45,015 bases of DNA, from positions 1 through 45,015 of the forward strand of contig ONXS01000008.1 of NCBI GenBank assembly GCA_900321855.1, written 5' to 3'. The DNA comes from an uncultured Eubacteriales bacterium. Its GTDB lineage: Bacteria; Bacillota; Clostridia; Lachnospirales; Lachnospiraceae. This document shows, one piece after another, positions 18,363 through 27,562 of the stretch; positions within the stretch are counted from its first letter, which is position 1; each line of letters begins with the position of its first letter. A program made the position numbers and the translations under genes. The notes under the pieces were generated by a model that was not told where the DNA came from, ran no database searches, and worked only from the letters and a program-made list of their open reading frames with translations.

Positions 18363-18391
18363 TTGATTTTTGTGTTTTAAAGTGATAAGAT
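18363..18391 (+). promoter_or_regulatory. Candidate promoter of ptb-buk
   Basis: TTGATT (18363-18368), a 17-nt spacer and TAAGAT (18386-18391). An overlapping alternative is TTGAAA with a 17-nt spacer and TAAAGT slightly upstream. No dedicated regulator site is recognised. Confidence 0.35.
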
Positions 18392-18452
18392 TACTCTAAT
18401 AATGTGTAATTACACATGATTAAGAAGAAAATAATATAAAGGTGGCAGACAA

Positions 18453-19370
18453 ATGGCAAAAGGATTTGAAGATTTAATTTCAAAAGTAAACAGTTGCAGT
18501 ACAAAGACAGTTTCAGTTGCAGTAGCTCAGGACGATGCAGTTCTTGAGGCTGTAAGAGCAGCAAAAGAGCAGAACATTGCAAATGCAATCTTAGTTGGTG
18601 ACGAAGATAAAATCAAAGAAGTTGCAGCAAGCATTAACATGGATCTTACAGGATTTGAAATCATTGATGAGAAAGATAATTATCAGGCAGCTTTAAAGGC
18701 AGTTTCACTTGTACATGATGGAAAAGCTGATATGTACATGAAAGGTCTTATTGATACAAAATCATTCTTAAAGAGTATCTTAGATAAGGAAGTTGGACTT
18801 AGAAACAATCGTCCTTTATCTCATGTATGCGTATTCGAGGTTGAGGGAATTGACAGATTATTATTCCTCACAGACGTTGCATTTATGACATATCCTACAT
18901 TAGAGGATAAGGTTTCAATCATTGAGAATACAGTTGAAGTATGTCACGCATGTGGCATTGCAAATCCTAAGGTTGCTCCACTTGCAGCAGTTGAGGTAGT
19001 AAACCCTAAGATGCCTGTTACAGTAGATGCAGCAGAACTCACAAAGATGAACGAAGAAGGAAAGATTACAGGCTGTATCGTGGACGGACCATTATCAATG
19101 GACCTTGCAATTGATCCACAGGCAGCTATTCATAAAGGAACAACAGACAGAAAAATTGTTGGTGATGCAGATGTATTATTATTCCCAGACATCCATGCCG
19201 GAAATATTACATACAAGACATTAGTTCATACAGCAAATGTAAAGAACGGAAATATCATCACAGGAACAAAGGCTCCAGTAATCCTTACATCACGTTCAGA
19301 TGATTTCCAGACAAAGGTAAATTCAATCGCACTTGGTTCAGTAGTGGCAGAGGCTATGAAGAATAACTAA
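18453..19370 (+). CDS. ptb: Phosphate butyryltransferase
   Basis: Converts butyryl-CoA and phosphate into butyryl-phosphate and CoA in the last part of butyrate fermentation. The 305 residues match the short phosphotransacetylase/phosphotransbutyrylase family: [78 protein letters not shown] and [20 protein letters not shown]. The adjacent downstream butyrate kinase gene supports butyrate rather than acetate specificity. Start ATG 18453 follows AAGGTGG. The gap to buk is 31 bases, consistent with one operon. Confidence 0.95.
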   Translation: MAKGFEDLISKVNSCSTKTVSVAVAQDDAVLEAVRAAKEQNIANAILVGDEDKIKEVAASINMDLTGFEIIDEKDNYQAALKAVSLVHDGKADMYMKGLIDTKSFLKSILDKEVGLRNNRPLSHVCVFEVEGIDRLLFLTDVAFMTYPTLEDKVSIIENTVEVCHACGIANPKVAPLAAVEVVNPKMPVTVDAAELTKMNEEGKITGCIVDGPLSMDLAIDPQAAIHKGTTDRKIVGDADVLLFPDIHAGNITYKTLVHTANVKNGNIITGTKAPVILTSRSDDFQTKVNSIALGSVVAEAMKNN

Positions 19371-19401
19371 TTTATATTTATTTTTATTAAGGAGAAAACA
19401 A

Positions 19402-20466
19402 ATGGCAGTTAAGAGCTTAATTATTAACCCAGGTTCTACATCAACAAAGATTGGTGTATTTGAAGATGAAAATCTTATTTTAGAGACTACTCTCAGACAT
19501 ACAACTGAGGAGATTGCACAGTTTGCAACTATCTTCGACCAGAGAGAATTCAGAAAAAACATCATTCTTGATTTCTTAAAAGCTGAGAATTTTGATGTAA
19601 AATCATTAGATGTTATCGTTGGTCGTGGCGGTTTATTAAAACCAATCCCAGGTGGTACATATGAAGTAAGCGATGAGTTACTTGAGGACTTAAAGATTGG
19701 TAAGCAGGGACAGCATGCTTCAAACCTCGGTGGTATTCTTGCAAGAGAGATTGCTGATGAGATTGGAGTAAAGGCTTATATCGTTGACCCTGTTGTAGTT
19801 GACGAGTTATGTGATGAGGCAAGAATTTCAGGTGTTCCTGAACTTCCAAGAATTAGTATTTTCCACGCATTGAACCAGAAAGCAGTTGCTAAGAGATATG
19901 CAAAAGAGATTGGCAAAAAATATGAGGACTTAAATTTAATCGTTGTTCATATGGGTGGCGGCGTTTCTGTTGGTGCTCATCAGAACGGTAAAATTATTGA
20001 TGTATTTAACGCACTTGATGGTGACGGTGCATTTTCTCCAGAGAGAGCTGGTGCAGTTCCTGTTGGTGGACTTGTTAAAATGTGTTTCTCAGGCAAGTAT
20101 ACTGAGAAAGAAGTTTACAACAAACTTGTTGGTAACGGTGGATTAAACGCATACCTCGGAACAAACGATATGCGTGATGTGATTAAGAAATCTGAGACAG
20201 ATGAGAAAGCAAAATTAATTCTTGACGCATTTGATTTTCAGGTTGCAAAGAATATCGGTTCTATGGGAGCTGTTCTTGCAGGTAAGGTTGACCAGATTAT
20301 CGTAACTGGTGGTATTGCTTACAACAAAGTAATCACAGATGAATTAGAGAGACGTACAAGTTTTATCGCTCCAATGACAGTTTATGCTGGAGAAGATGAG
20401 TTACTTGCACTTGTACAGGGTGGTTTAAGAGTTGTAAACGGTGAGGAAGAAGCTCAGGTTTACTAA
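19402..20466 (+). CDS. buk: Butyrate kinase
   Basis: Makes butyrate and ATP from butyryl-phosphate. The 354 residues belong to the acetate/butyrate kinase (ASKHA) fold: [17 protein letters not shown] at the N-terminus, [67 protein letters not shown] and [11 protein letters not shown]. The start ATG 19402 follows AAGGAG. With ptb it forms the phosphotransbutyrylase/kinase route, the alternative to butyryl-CoA:acetate CoA-transferase that is used by only part of the gut butyrate producers. Confidence 0.96.
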   Translation: MAVKSLIINPGSTSTKIGVFEDENLILETTLRHTTEEIAQFATIFDQREFRKNIILDFLKAENFDVKSLDVIVGRGGLLKPIPGGTYEVSDELLEDLKIGKQGQHASNLGGILAREIADEIGVKAYIVDPVVVDELCDEARISGVPELPRISIFHALNQKAVAKRYAKEIGKKYEDLNLIVVHMGGGVSVGAHQNGKIIDVFNALDGDGAFSPERAGAVPVGGLVKMCFSGKYTEKEVYNKLVGNGGLNAYLGTNDMRDVIKKSETDEKAKLILDAFDFQVAKNIGSMGAVLAGKVDQIIVTGGIAYNKVITDELERRTSFIAPMTVYAGEDELLALVQGGLRVVNGEEEAQVY

Positions 20467-20508
20467 AATAGAAATAAAATAACAAATAGATAGGATTAGG
20501 AAACGACA

Positions 20509-20907
20509 ATGAGTTTAAAATATGTATTATTTGACCTCGATGGAACGCTTGTGGATACCTTTTGCGGTGTCACGACATCAGTTGCCTATTCCCTGAATAA
20601 GTTTGGAATAAGGGTGGATGACTTAGAAAGTCTCCGCCCTTTTATTTGCGCGGACAACGAGCCATGCGGACATGCTTGCATGTCCATATGGCGACTGTCG
20701 CGACAACTTGAGAAACTCGCGAAGCGTGTTTCTCATAGTTGGTCCGCCACTTGAGGAATCTTTTTCAGAATTTTGTGGATTTCAGGGCGAAGATGTAAAA
20801 AATGCGATTGAATATGGTTTTGGGGCAGGGAGGAATTGGAGAAATGCCAGCCATTTGCCATAATTCCTACTGTAAAAGACCTGCAAAAATTTCTTGACAG
20901 TATCTAA
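20509..20907 (+). pseudogene. HAD-family phosphatase pseudogene interrupted by a 94-bp hairpin insert
   Basis: The start is normal: a good ribosome binding site and the HAD nucleophile motif in YVLFDLDGTLVDT, then LESLRPFI. At 20647 a 94-bp multi-hairpin segment interrupts the frame. From 20741 the expected continuation GPPLEESFSEFCGFQGEDV appears one frame over. Excision of 20647-20740 gives PFI-GPPLEESF, the usual phosphoglycolate-phosphatase-like motif. After IEY the sequence jumps to YGFG and then, in a third frame, to PFAIIPTVKDLQKFLDSI, the typical C-terminus. So there is also a large internal deletion and a late frameshift. The gene is dead. Confidence 0.85.
20647..20740. repeat. 94-bp multi-stem-loop insert
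   Basis: It contains three consecutive stem-loops: an imperfect long one built on GGACATGC-TT-GCATGTCC flanked by GCCAT/ATGGC, a short one GCGAC-T-GTCGC, and AACTTGAGAAAC paired with GTTTCTCATAGTT (one bulge) around CTCGCGAAGCG-type bases. It is richer in G+C than its host gene and encodes nothing. The boundaries follow from restoring the HAD reading frame. Confidence 0.75.
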
Positions 20908-21075
20908 CAGCGGGGGTAAACTTATTAGAAAGAAGTTTCGCGGTGTAAAGCGGGGAAACAGGGCAAATCCCCGAAGATAATAGGCAACCACGATTACTGA
21001 AGATTAGAAATGTTGGAAAAATATTGTAATCATGTTATCAAATATGGAAACAATATTGGAAAGGAAGTTGCTATT

Positions 21076-22101
21076 ATGGAAAAGAAAAATATTGATTGGG
21101 CAAATATCGGATTTGGTTATATGAAGACAGATAAGAGATTTGTCTCTAATTTTAAAGATGGGAAATGGGATGACGGACAGCTTACATCTGATGATCAGGT
21201 AGTAATCAGCGAGTGTGCCGGAGTATTACAGTATTCACAGTCATGCTTTGAGGGATTGAAGGCATACCAGACAGAGGATGGCAGAATTGTATGTTTCAGA
21301 CCTGACTTAAATGCAGCAAGAATGGCTGACTCAGCTAAGAGACTTGAGATGCCAGTATTCCCAGAGGATAGATTTGTACAGGCAGTTGTAGACGTTGTTA
21401 AGGCTAATGCAGCATTTGTTCCTCCTTATGGCTCAGGTGCTACATTATATTTAAGACCATATATGTTTGCAAGTTCACCAGTTATCGGTGTTAAGCCAGC
21501 AGATGAGTATCAGTTCAGAATTTTCTGTACACCAGTAGGACCATACTTCAAGGGTGGCGCAAAGCCAATCACAATCAAGGTTTCAGATTTTGACCGTGCT
21601 GCTCCAAACGGAACAGGACATATCAAAGCAGGACTTAACTATGCAATGAGTTTACATGCAATTGTTACAGCTCATGAAGAGGGATTTGCAGAGAATATGT
21701 ATCTTGATGCAGCTACAAGAACAAAAGTAGAGGAGACAGGTGGAGCAAACTTTATCTTCATCACAAAAGATGGCAAGTTAGTAACACCAAAGTCAAGCAG
21801 TATTTTACCTTCTATTACAAGAAGATCATTAGAGGTTGTTGCTGAGAAATATCTCGGAATGGAAGTAGAAGAGAGAGAAGTATACTTTGATGAAGTAAAA
21901 GATTTTGCTGAGTGTGGACTTTGCGGTACAGCAGCAGTTATTTCACCAGTAGGACAGATTTATGACCACGGCAACATGATTCAGTTCCCAAGCGGAATGG
22001 ATGAGATGGGACCAGTAACAAAGAAACTTTACGATACATTAACAGGTATCCAGATGGGCAGAATTGAAGCTCCGGAAGGATGGGTAAAAGTAATCGAATA
22101 A
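21076..22101 (+). CDS. ilvE: Branched-chain amino-acid aminotransferase
   Basis: Class IV pyridoxal-phosphate aminotransferase that interconverts Leu/Ile/Val and their 2-oxo acids. The 341 residues match the long (BCAT) type: IDWANIGFGYMKTDKRF, SQSCFEGLKAYQTEDGRI, FRPDLNAARMADSAKRL, LYLRPYMFASSPVIGV, NGTGHIKAGLNYAMSL with the cofactor lysine, VEETGGANFIF and GLCGTAAVISPVGQI. The frame is open back to 21010, but ATG 21076 follows AAAGGAAG and fits homologues. No T-box leader is visible in the 168 bases between the HAD pseudogene and this start. Confidence 0.95.
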   Translation: MEKKNIDWANIGFGYMKTDKRFVSNFKDGKWDDGQLTSDDQVVISECAGVLQYSQSCFEGLKAYQTEDGRIVCFRPDLNAARMADSAKRLEMPVFPEDRFVQAVVDVVKANAAFVPPYGSGATLYLRPYMFASSPVIGVKPADEYQFRIFCTPVGPYFKGGAKPITIKVSDFDRAAPNGTGHIKAGLNYAMSLHAIVTAHEEGFAENMYLDAATRTKVEETGGANFIFITKDGKLVTPKSSSILPSITRRSLEVVAEKYLGMEVEEREVYFDEVKDFAECGLCGTAAVISPVGQIYDHGNMIQFPSGMDEMGPVTKKLYDTLTGIQMGRIEAPEGWVKVIE

Positions 22102-22159
22102 TTGACTGACGAATTACAGAATTCGGACAATCAGTACATTTAAAAAAGGAGAGATGCGT

Positions 22160-22768
22160 ATGTTTGGGAAAAAGACAAATAATAACATATCTTCCCCAGA
22201 GGAAAGCATGTTAAAAGGTGTAAAATGGCATGCCTCACTTTCGGCTATTCTACTGATACTCTTAGGTGGTGTATTATTATTCCAGCCACAGATTGTATCG
22301 GGCATCTGCAGATTGATTGGCAGTTTGCTTTGCCTTGCCGGTGTGGTAGAGATTGCGATTTATTTTATATCTGATGTCAGAAAAAATTATGGAAATAATA
22401 AACTGATTATCGGAATTGGTCTGATAGTGGCAGGTGTTTTTGTCCTTGTTGCATATAAATTAATTATGCACATAGTACCATTGATTCTTGGAATTTTTAT
22501 TATTGTTGACGGCGTCATAAAGTTACAGACAGCATTTAATGCGGCAAAGGTGAATGATGTAAATCATAAGCCAATTATGGCGATTGCAATTTTGACCATT
22601 ATTGCCGGAGTTCTGATTGTGGCGTTTTACTCACATATCATCAATCTTGCACTTCGAATTGTCGGATTGGTTATGATTTTTAGCGGAGTGACCGATTTTG
22701 TGAATATCTTATATGTTGGCAAAAAGATTAGTGATTATATCAAAGACATGGAAAAATTAGTAAAATAA
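22160..22768 (+). CDS. DUF308 / HdeD-like membrane protein
   Basis: 202 residues with about six membrane helices arranged as three similar pairs (ILLILLGGVLLFQP, GSLLCLAGVVEIAIYF, IGIGLIVAGVFVLVA, PLILGIFIIVDGVIKL, IAILTIIAGVLIVAF, IVGLVMIFSGVTDFV). This repeat of helix pairs with short turns is typical of the DUF308/HdeD family, of unclear biochemical function. ATG 22154 is in frame but too close to AAGGAG (22147-22152). ATG 22160 has normal spacing. Its transcription ends at a hairpin that runs into the spoIIID start. Confidence 0.85.
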   Translation: MFGKKTNNNISSPEESMLKGVKWHASLSAILLILLGGVLLFQPQIVSGICRLIGSLLCLAGVVEIAIYFISDVRKNYGNNKLIIGIGLIVAGVFVLVAYKLIMHIVPLILGIFIIVDGVIKLQTAFNAAKVNDVNHKPIMAIAILTIIAGVLIVAFYSHIINLALRIVGLVMIFSGVTDFVNILYVGKKISDYIKDMEKLVK

Positions 22769-22791
22769 GTATAGCATGTCACAAAAGCATA

Positions 22792-22819
22792 TCATAAATT
22801 AAAAGATACTGCATATCTT
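22792..22819 (+). promoter_or_regulatory. Candidate sigma-E promoter of spoIIID
   Basis: TCATAAA (22792-22798), a 13-nt spacer and CATATCTT (22812-22819) resemble sigma-E elements (-35 about TCATATT, -10 CATACAAT). B. subtilis spoIIID is sigma-E dependent. Initiation would fall near 22825, in the loop of the terminator hairpin. Confidence 0.4.
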
Positions 22820-22854
22820 GTATAAATAAACAAATACAAGGTATGCAGTTTTTT
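22809..22854 (+). terminator. Terminator of the DUF308 gene abutting the spoIIID start
   Basis: A 15-bp stem (22809-22823 with 22834-22848, one G-U), a 10-nt loop and six T's. The ATG of spoIIID follows the T run directly. The 3' arm includes the only Shine-Dalgarno-like bases (AAGG, 22838-22841). Confidence 0.85.
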
Positions 22855-23112
22855 ATGAAAGATTATATAGAAGAAAGAGCAGTGGAAATTGCAACTTATA
22901 TTATCGAACAGAAAGCAACCGTCAGACAGACAGCGAAACAATTTGGAATTAGCAAAAGTACCGTACATAAAGACGTGACAGAGAGATTAAAGGGGATTAA
23001 TATGAATCTGGCACAGCAGGCAAGAGAAGTATTAGACCAGAATAAGGCAGAACGACATATCAGGGGAGGGATGGCTACCAGAGAAAAATATCTGAGAGAA
23101 CATATAAAATAG
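22855..23112 (+). CDS. spoIIID: SpoIIID, mother-cell sporulation transcription factor
   Basis: 85 residues with a helix-turn-helix: MKDYIEERAVEIATYII, ATVRQTAKQFGISKSTVHKDVTERL, then RHIRGGMATREKYL. This follows B. subtilis SpoIIID closely in length and motifs, including the basic C-terminal region that contacts DNA. SpoIIID modulates sigma-E genes and sigK expression. ATG 22843 is in frame but too near the AAGG, and homologues begin at MxDYI, so ATG 22855 is used. The start codon sits immediately after the T run of a terminator, an unusual arrangement. Confidence 0.93.
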   Translation: MKDYIEERAVEIATYIIEQKATVRQTAKQFGISKSTVHKDVTERLKGINMNLAQQAREVLDQNKAERHIRGGMATREKYLREHIK

Positions 23113-23132
23113 AAATCTATCGCTGCACAAAA

Positions 23133-23169
23133 AAACTCAAGGACACCACATCCTTGAGTTTCAATTTTT
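23133..23169 (+). terminator. spoIIID terminator
   Basis: AAACTCAAGGA and TCCTTGAGTTT are perfect arms around a 7-nt loop, followed by CAATTTTT. Confidence 0.85.
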
Positions 23170-23532
23170 GGGGGATGCCTAGCAACTCGCGTTACTAGGC
23201 TGAGTTATGAAAATGTTAAGTTGTTTACTACCTCATCGGTAGTATGGTTTTATTATATGGTATAAATGTGTCAAAAATTTGTTCTGAAAATAAAAAAAAC
23301 ATAAAAACAGTGTGAAAAATGTGTGAAAAACAAGTAAGTTTTCACAAATTATAGAATTTTCGAAAAAAAGACTTTTAAATTTTAAACTTTGTGTATATAA
23401 TTAGGAAAGGTTTACGCAGACACACAAGGCTGCATTGTACAATGCAGTAAATGACAGAAGAAAATAAATCAATCATAATAGAAAGAAACAGTTATACAAG
23501 ATAAAAGAAGATATATGTGAAAGGAGAAAGGT
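23170..23532. other. Gap between spoIIID and mreB/mbl with two stem-loops
   Basis: Two stem-loops lie at 23177-23200 (GCCTAG-C-AAC, loop TCGC, GTT-A-CTAGGC) and 23226-23244 (TACTACC, loop TCATC, GGTAGTA), the second followed by a T-rich tract. No coding frame is convincing. 23250-23532 is A+T-rich. TATAAT at 23396-23401 may be the -10 of the mreB/mbl promoter, but its -35 is poor. Confidence 0.5.
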
Positions 23533-24531
23533 ATGTTAGGAACAGATATTGGAATCGATTTGGGAACAGCTAGTATTTTAGTTTATATAAAAGGAAAAGG
23601 TGTTGTATTAAAAGAGCCTTCTGTAGTAGCATTTGACAGAGATACAAATAAGATTAAGGCTATTGGTGAAGAGGCAAGACTTATGATTGGTAGAACACCG
23701 GGAAATATTGTGGCAGTAAGACCACTCAGACAGGGTGTTATTTCAGATTACTCTGTAACAGAGAAGATGTTGAGACATTTTATTCAGAAAGCACTTGGAA
23801 AGAGAACATTTAAGAAACCAAGAATCAGCGTATGTGTGCCAAGTGGTGTCACAGAAGTTGAGAAGAAAGCAGTAGAGGATGCTACATTACAGGCAGGAGC
23901 AAGGGAAGTTGCAATTATCGAAGAGCCTATCGCAGCAGCTATCGGTGCAGGAATTGACATCACAAGACCATGCGGAAATATGATTGTAGATATTGGCGGT
24001 GGTACAACAGATATTGCAGTTATTTCACTCGGAGGAACTGTTGTAAGTACATCTGTAAAAATTGCCGGAGATGATTTTGACGAGGCGATTGTTCGTTACA
24101 TGAGAAAGAAACACAATCTCTTAATTGGTGAGAGAACAGCCGAAGAAATTAAGATTAAGATTGGTTCTGCATACAAGAGGCCGGATGTAGTGACATTGGA
24201 TGTAAGAGGAAGAAATCTTGTAACAGGACTTCCAAAGACAGTTACAGTAACTTCTGATGAGACAGAGGAGGCATTAAAAGAGGCTACTTCACAGATTGTA
24301 GAAGCAGTACACAGTGTTCTTGAGCAGACACCTCCAGAATTGTCAGCAGATATTGCAGACAGAGGTATTGTACTTACTGGTGGCGGATGTTTACTTCAGG
24401 GACTGGAAGAGTTGATTGAAGAGAGAACTGGAATTAATACAATGACAGCAGAAGATCCAATGACAGCCGTAGCAATCGGAACAGGTAAATTCATTGAATT
24501 TTTAAGTGAGGGACCATCAGAGTCAAAATAG
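23533..24531 (+). CDS. MreB/Mbl family rod-shape protein
   Basis: Actin-like ATPase of 332 residues that polymerises under the membrane and positions cell-wall synthesis. It shows the phosphate-1 loop in DIGIDLGTASILVYIKGKG, EPSVVAFD, VCVPSGVTEVEKKAVEDA, EEPIAAAIGAG, phosphate-2 MIVDIGGGTTDIAVISLGG, and the adenosine motif VLTGGGCLLQGL. Start ATG 23533 follows AAAGGAGAAAGG. MreC and MreD are not adjacent, which favours an Mbl-type stand-alone paralogue over the mreBCD operon member, but MreB and Mbl cannot be told apart with certainty here. Confidence 0.94.
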   Translation: MLGTDIGIDLGTASILVYIKGKGVVLKEPSVVAFDRDTNKIKAIGEEARLMIGRTPGNIVAVRPLRQGVISDYSVTEKMLRHFIQKALGKRTFKKPRISVCVPSGVTEVEKKAVEDATLQAGAREVAIIEEPIAAAIGAGIDITRPCGNMIVDIGGGTTDIAVISLGGTVVSTSVKIAGDDFDEAIVRYMRKKHNLLIGERTAEEIKIKIGSAYKRPDVVTLDVRGRNLVTGLPKTVTVTSDETEEALKEATSQIVEAVHSVLEQTPPELSADIADRGIVLTGGGCLLQGLEELIEERTGINTMTAEDPMTAVAIGTGKFIEFLSEGPSESK

Positions 24532-24547
24532 AACAGATAAATGAGTT

Positions 24548-24576
24548 GCCCGTGAATTTGATTCACGGGCTTTTTG
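24548..24576 (+). terminator. mreB/mbl terminator
   Basis: GCCCGTGAAT and ATTCACGGGC with a TTG loop, followed by TTTTTG. Confidence 0.92.
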
Positions 24577-24648
24577 CAATTATTTAGAAAGTGGAGTATT
24601 GGTGGGCTTGCGTAAAACAAATGAAATGAAGTATATGAGAGGTGGAAA

Positions 24649-26856
24649 ATGGAAACAGTACAGGGTTATGTAGAAAAAATTGTATTCCGAAATGATGAAA
24701 ACGGATACACAGTCATGGATATTGATGCAGATGGTGAGATGAAAACATGTGTGGGAACATTTCACACAATTAATGAAGGGGAATATATCAAGATTTCCGG
24801 TGAATACACAAATCACAAAGCATATGGACCACAGCTTGTGGCTCAGGAATATGAAATTATACAGAGAGAAGATGAACTGTCAATTATTCGCTATCTGAGT
24901 TCAGGAGCGATTAAAGGTGTGAGAGAGTCAACGGCAACAAAAATCGTCAATCGATTTGGAAAAGATACTTTTCGAATTATGGAGGAAGAACCACAGAGAC
25001 TTGCTGAGATAAAAGGAATCACCCAAAAGAAAGCAATGGATATATCTGATCAGATTCAGGAGAAGAGAGAACTGAGAAGTGCGATGATATTTCTTGCCCA
25101 ATATGGAGTTAAGATGACACTAGCAGTCAAGATTTATGATTATTATGGACAGAGACTGTATGAAGTGATTCAGACAAATCCATATAAGCTCGCCGATGAT
25201 ATTGAAGGTGTTGGATTTAAAATAGCAGATGAGATTGCAGAAAAGGTTGGGATTCGTCTCGATTCTGATTTTCGTATTCAAAGTGGAATCTTATATACAC
25301 TTTCTCAGGCAACACTAAATGGAAGTATGTATTTGCCAGTAGAGATTCTCGAAGAGAGAGCGGAAAACTTTTTGGAATTGCAGGATGTTGATTTTGAGAG
25401 GCATATTGTTGATATGTCAATTGATAAAAAAATTGTCTGCAAGGGTAAGAATGTTTATTTGGCGAAAAATTATTACACGGAATTAGCTGTGGCAAGGATG
25501 CTTGTGGACTTGAAGGCTCACAATAAAATAAATGAAACAAAGGTTATGAACAATCTCAAGAGGATTGAAATGGAAAATGAAATAGAGTTGGATGAGATTC
25601 AGGAGCAGGCAGTGTTGGAATCTGTAAAATCAGGGCTTGTTGTTATAACCGGAGGTCCCGGAACGGGAAAAACTACAACCATTAACATGATTATTCAGTA
25701 TTTTGAAGAGCAGGGGGCAGAAATTCTGCTTGCGGCACCAACTGGACGAGCAGCGAAGAGGATGTTTGAAACCACTGGCAGAGAGGCACAGACGATTCAT
25801 CGATTATTATCTTATAGTGGAAATCCGGAAGAGGGTGGAGCAATGAAGTTTGAGCGCAACGCCGAAAGTCCATTGGAGGCAGATGTGGTCATTATTGATG
25901 AGATGTCTATGGTAGATATATTCTTGATGAACGCATTGCTAAAAGCAATCCTGCCGGGGACAAGATTAATTTTGGTTGGAGATGTCAACCAGCTTGAGTC
26001 GGTTGGTGCAGGAAAAGTTATGGAAGATATTATTAGCAGTGGTCAGTTTAATGTGGTAAAACTTGAGAAGATTTTCAGACAGGCCGCTGAGAGCGATATT
26101 GTCATGAACGCCCACAAAATCAATAAAGGTGAATTTGTAAATCAGGAAAAATTCAGCAAAGATTTTCTTTTTATCAGGCGAGATAGTGCAGATAAAATTT
26201 TAAATGCAACACTTGCTCTGATTACACAAAAACTTCCAGATTATGTTCAGGCGGATCAAAATGAAATTCAGGTCATTACTCCAACCAGAAAAGGAGTGCT
26301 TGGAGTTGAGAGAATCAACACGGTGATGCAGCAGTACCTGAATCCACCGGCATACAATAAGGTAGAAAAAGAGATTGCCGGAGTTCTTTTTCGAGAAGGC
26401 GACAAGGTTATGCAGATAAAAAATGACTATCAGATTGAATGGGAGATTAGAGGAAAATACAATGTAGTTACAGAAAAAGGCATGGGTGTTTTTAACGGTG
26501 ATGTTGGAATTATCACAAAGATAAATACAGCTACAGAATTGGTGGAGGTAGAATTTGATGACCACAAGTTTGTGATTTATACATTCAAGCAAATGGACGA
26601 GTTAGAATTAGCTTATGCGATTACCGTACATAAATCACAGGGTAGTGAGTATCCGGCAGTGATTATTCCTATGTTTCAGGGACCGGCGATGCTGATGACG
26701 AGAAATCTTCTCTATACAGCAGTAACCAGAGCAAAAAAGTGTGTATGTCTGGTCGGTGATATGGAGGTGTTTGATTTTATGAAAGGAAATAACACGATTC
26801 AGAAGAGATACACTGGTCTGGTAGAGAGAATTATGGAGGTGTCAGAAAATAAATAA
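24649..26856 (+). CDS. recD2: RecD2-type ATP-dependent 5'-3' DNA helicase
   Basis: 735 residues, the usual size of RecD2, which works without RecBC. An N-terminal OB-like region (GYVEKIVFRNDENGYTVM) is followed by helix-hairpin-helix repeats (IKGVRESTATKIVNRFGKD, GVGFKIADEIAEKVG). The SF1B motor has Walker A VITGGPGTGKTTTIN (about residue 335), APTGRAAKRM, VIIDEMSMVD, LVGDVNQLESVGAGKV, and the C-terminal AITVHKSQGSEYP and LLYTAVTRAKK. RecD2 acts in DNA repair and recombination. ATG 24649 follows GAGAGGTGG. comF follows directly. Confidence 0.96.
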   Translation: METVQGYVEKIVFRNDENGYTVMDIDADGEMKTCVGTFHTINEGEYIKISGEYTNHKAYGPQLVAQEYEIIQREDELSIIRYLSSGAIKGVRESTATKIVNRFGKDTFRIMEEEPQRLAEIKGITQKKAMDISDQIQEKRELRSAMIFLAQYGVKMTLAVKIYDYYGQRLYEVIQTNPYKLADDIEGVGFKIADEIAEKVGIRLDSDFRIQSGILYTLSQATLNGSMYLPVEILEERAENFLELQDVDFERHIVDMSIDKKIVCKGKNVYLAKNYYTELAVARMLVDLKAHNKINETKVMNNLKRIEMENEIELDEIQEQAVLESVKSGLVVITGGPGTGKTTTINMIIQYFEEQGAEILLAAPTGRAAKRMFETTGREAQTIHRLLSYSGNPEEGGAMKFERNAESPLEADVVIIDEMSMVDIFLMNALLKAILPGTRLILVGDVNQLESVGAGKVMEDIISSGQFNVVKLEKIFRQAAESDIVMNAHKINKGEFVNQEKFSKDFLFIRRDSADKILNATLALITQKLPDYVQADQNEIQVITPTRKGVLGVERINTVMQQYLNPPAYNKVEKEIAGVLFREGDKVMQIKNDYQIEWEIRGKYNVVTEKGMGVFNGDVGIITKINTATELVEVEFDDHKFVIYTFKQMDELELAYAITVHKSQGSEYPAVIIPMFQGPAMLMTRNLLYTAVTRAKKCVCLVGDMEVFDFMKGNNTIQKRYTGLVERIMEVSENK

Positions 26857-26878
26857 ATTAATGAGGGTGGGAGTTGCG

Positions 26879-27562
26879 GTGTTCTTTCCGCTCAGGTGTC
26901 CGGTATGTGACAAAATATTGCCAATTGGTGGAGAGAAAATTTGCAAAAAATGTTATCATAAATTATCTTTTGTCAAAGAACCAAGCTGTAAAAAATGTGG
27001 CAAACAATTGCAAAATCAAGAGGAAGAATATTGCAGTGACTGCAGAACAAAACCACATTTATATAAGAGAGGAATTGGATTGCTTGAAAACAGAGGCATC
27101 AGTCAGAAGTCAATCTATGCAATTAAGTATAAGAATAAAAGAGAGTATGTCGATTTCTATACAGATGAGATTGCAAAACGATATGGCGGAGAAATTGATT
27201 ACTGGAAAGCAGATTTGATTATGCCGGTGCCTTTACATAAGAAGAAATTAATCAAGAGAGGATTTAATCAGGCTGAGGTGATAGCAAAATCTCTGAGCCA
27301 AAAACTAGGTATTCCGGTCAGCGGTTCATTGAAAAGAGTAAAAAACACAGTCCCTTTAAAAACATTGAAGGGAAGTGAGAGAAGAAATTGTCTCGCAGAG
27401 GCATTTCGTTCAGATGAGCCTGCTGTGAGAGGAAAACGAATTATTCTGGTGGATGACATTTACACCACGGGAAGTACCATTGATGAGTGCAGCAGGGAGT
27501 TAAAGGCAAAGGGTGCGAGAGAAACATTTTTTATCACACTGGCGATTGGAGATGGGATGTAG
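26879..27562 (+). CDS. comF: ComF family amidophosphoribosyltransferase-like protein
   Basis: 227 residues. The N-terminus carries zinc-ribbon Cys pairs (RCPVC, CKKCYHKL, CKKCGKQL, CSDC) and the C-terminus a phosphoribosyltransferase fold with PVPLHKKKLIKRGFNQAEVIA and the PRPP loop IILVDDIYTTGSTID. ComF takes part in DNA uptake in competent bacteria; its biochemistry is not settled. An ATG at 26861 is in frame, but GTG 26879 has GGTGGGAG at 26866-26873 and gives the standard N-terminus MFFPLRCPVC. It follows recD2 by a few bases and is co-transcribed. Confidence 0.92.
   Translation: MFFPLRCPVCDKILPIGGEKICKKCYHKLSFVKEPSCKKCGKQLQNQEEEYCSDCRTKPHLYKRGIGLLENRGISQKSIYAIKYKNKREYVDFYTDEIAKRYGGEIDYWKADLIMPVPLHKKKLIKRGFNQAEVIAKSLSQKLGIPVSGSLKRVKNTVPLKTLKGSERRNCLAEAFRSDEPAVRGKRIILVDDIYTTGSTIDECSRELKAKGARETFFITLAIGDGM

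Noticed and set aside
20908..21075. T-box riboswitch before ilvE
   Set aside because: The characteristic T-box sequence and a following terminator/antiterminator are not present.
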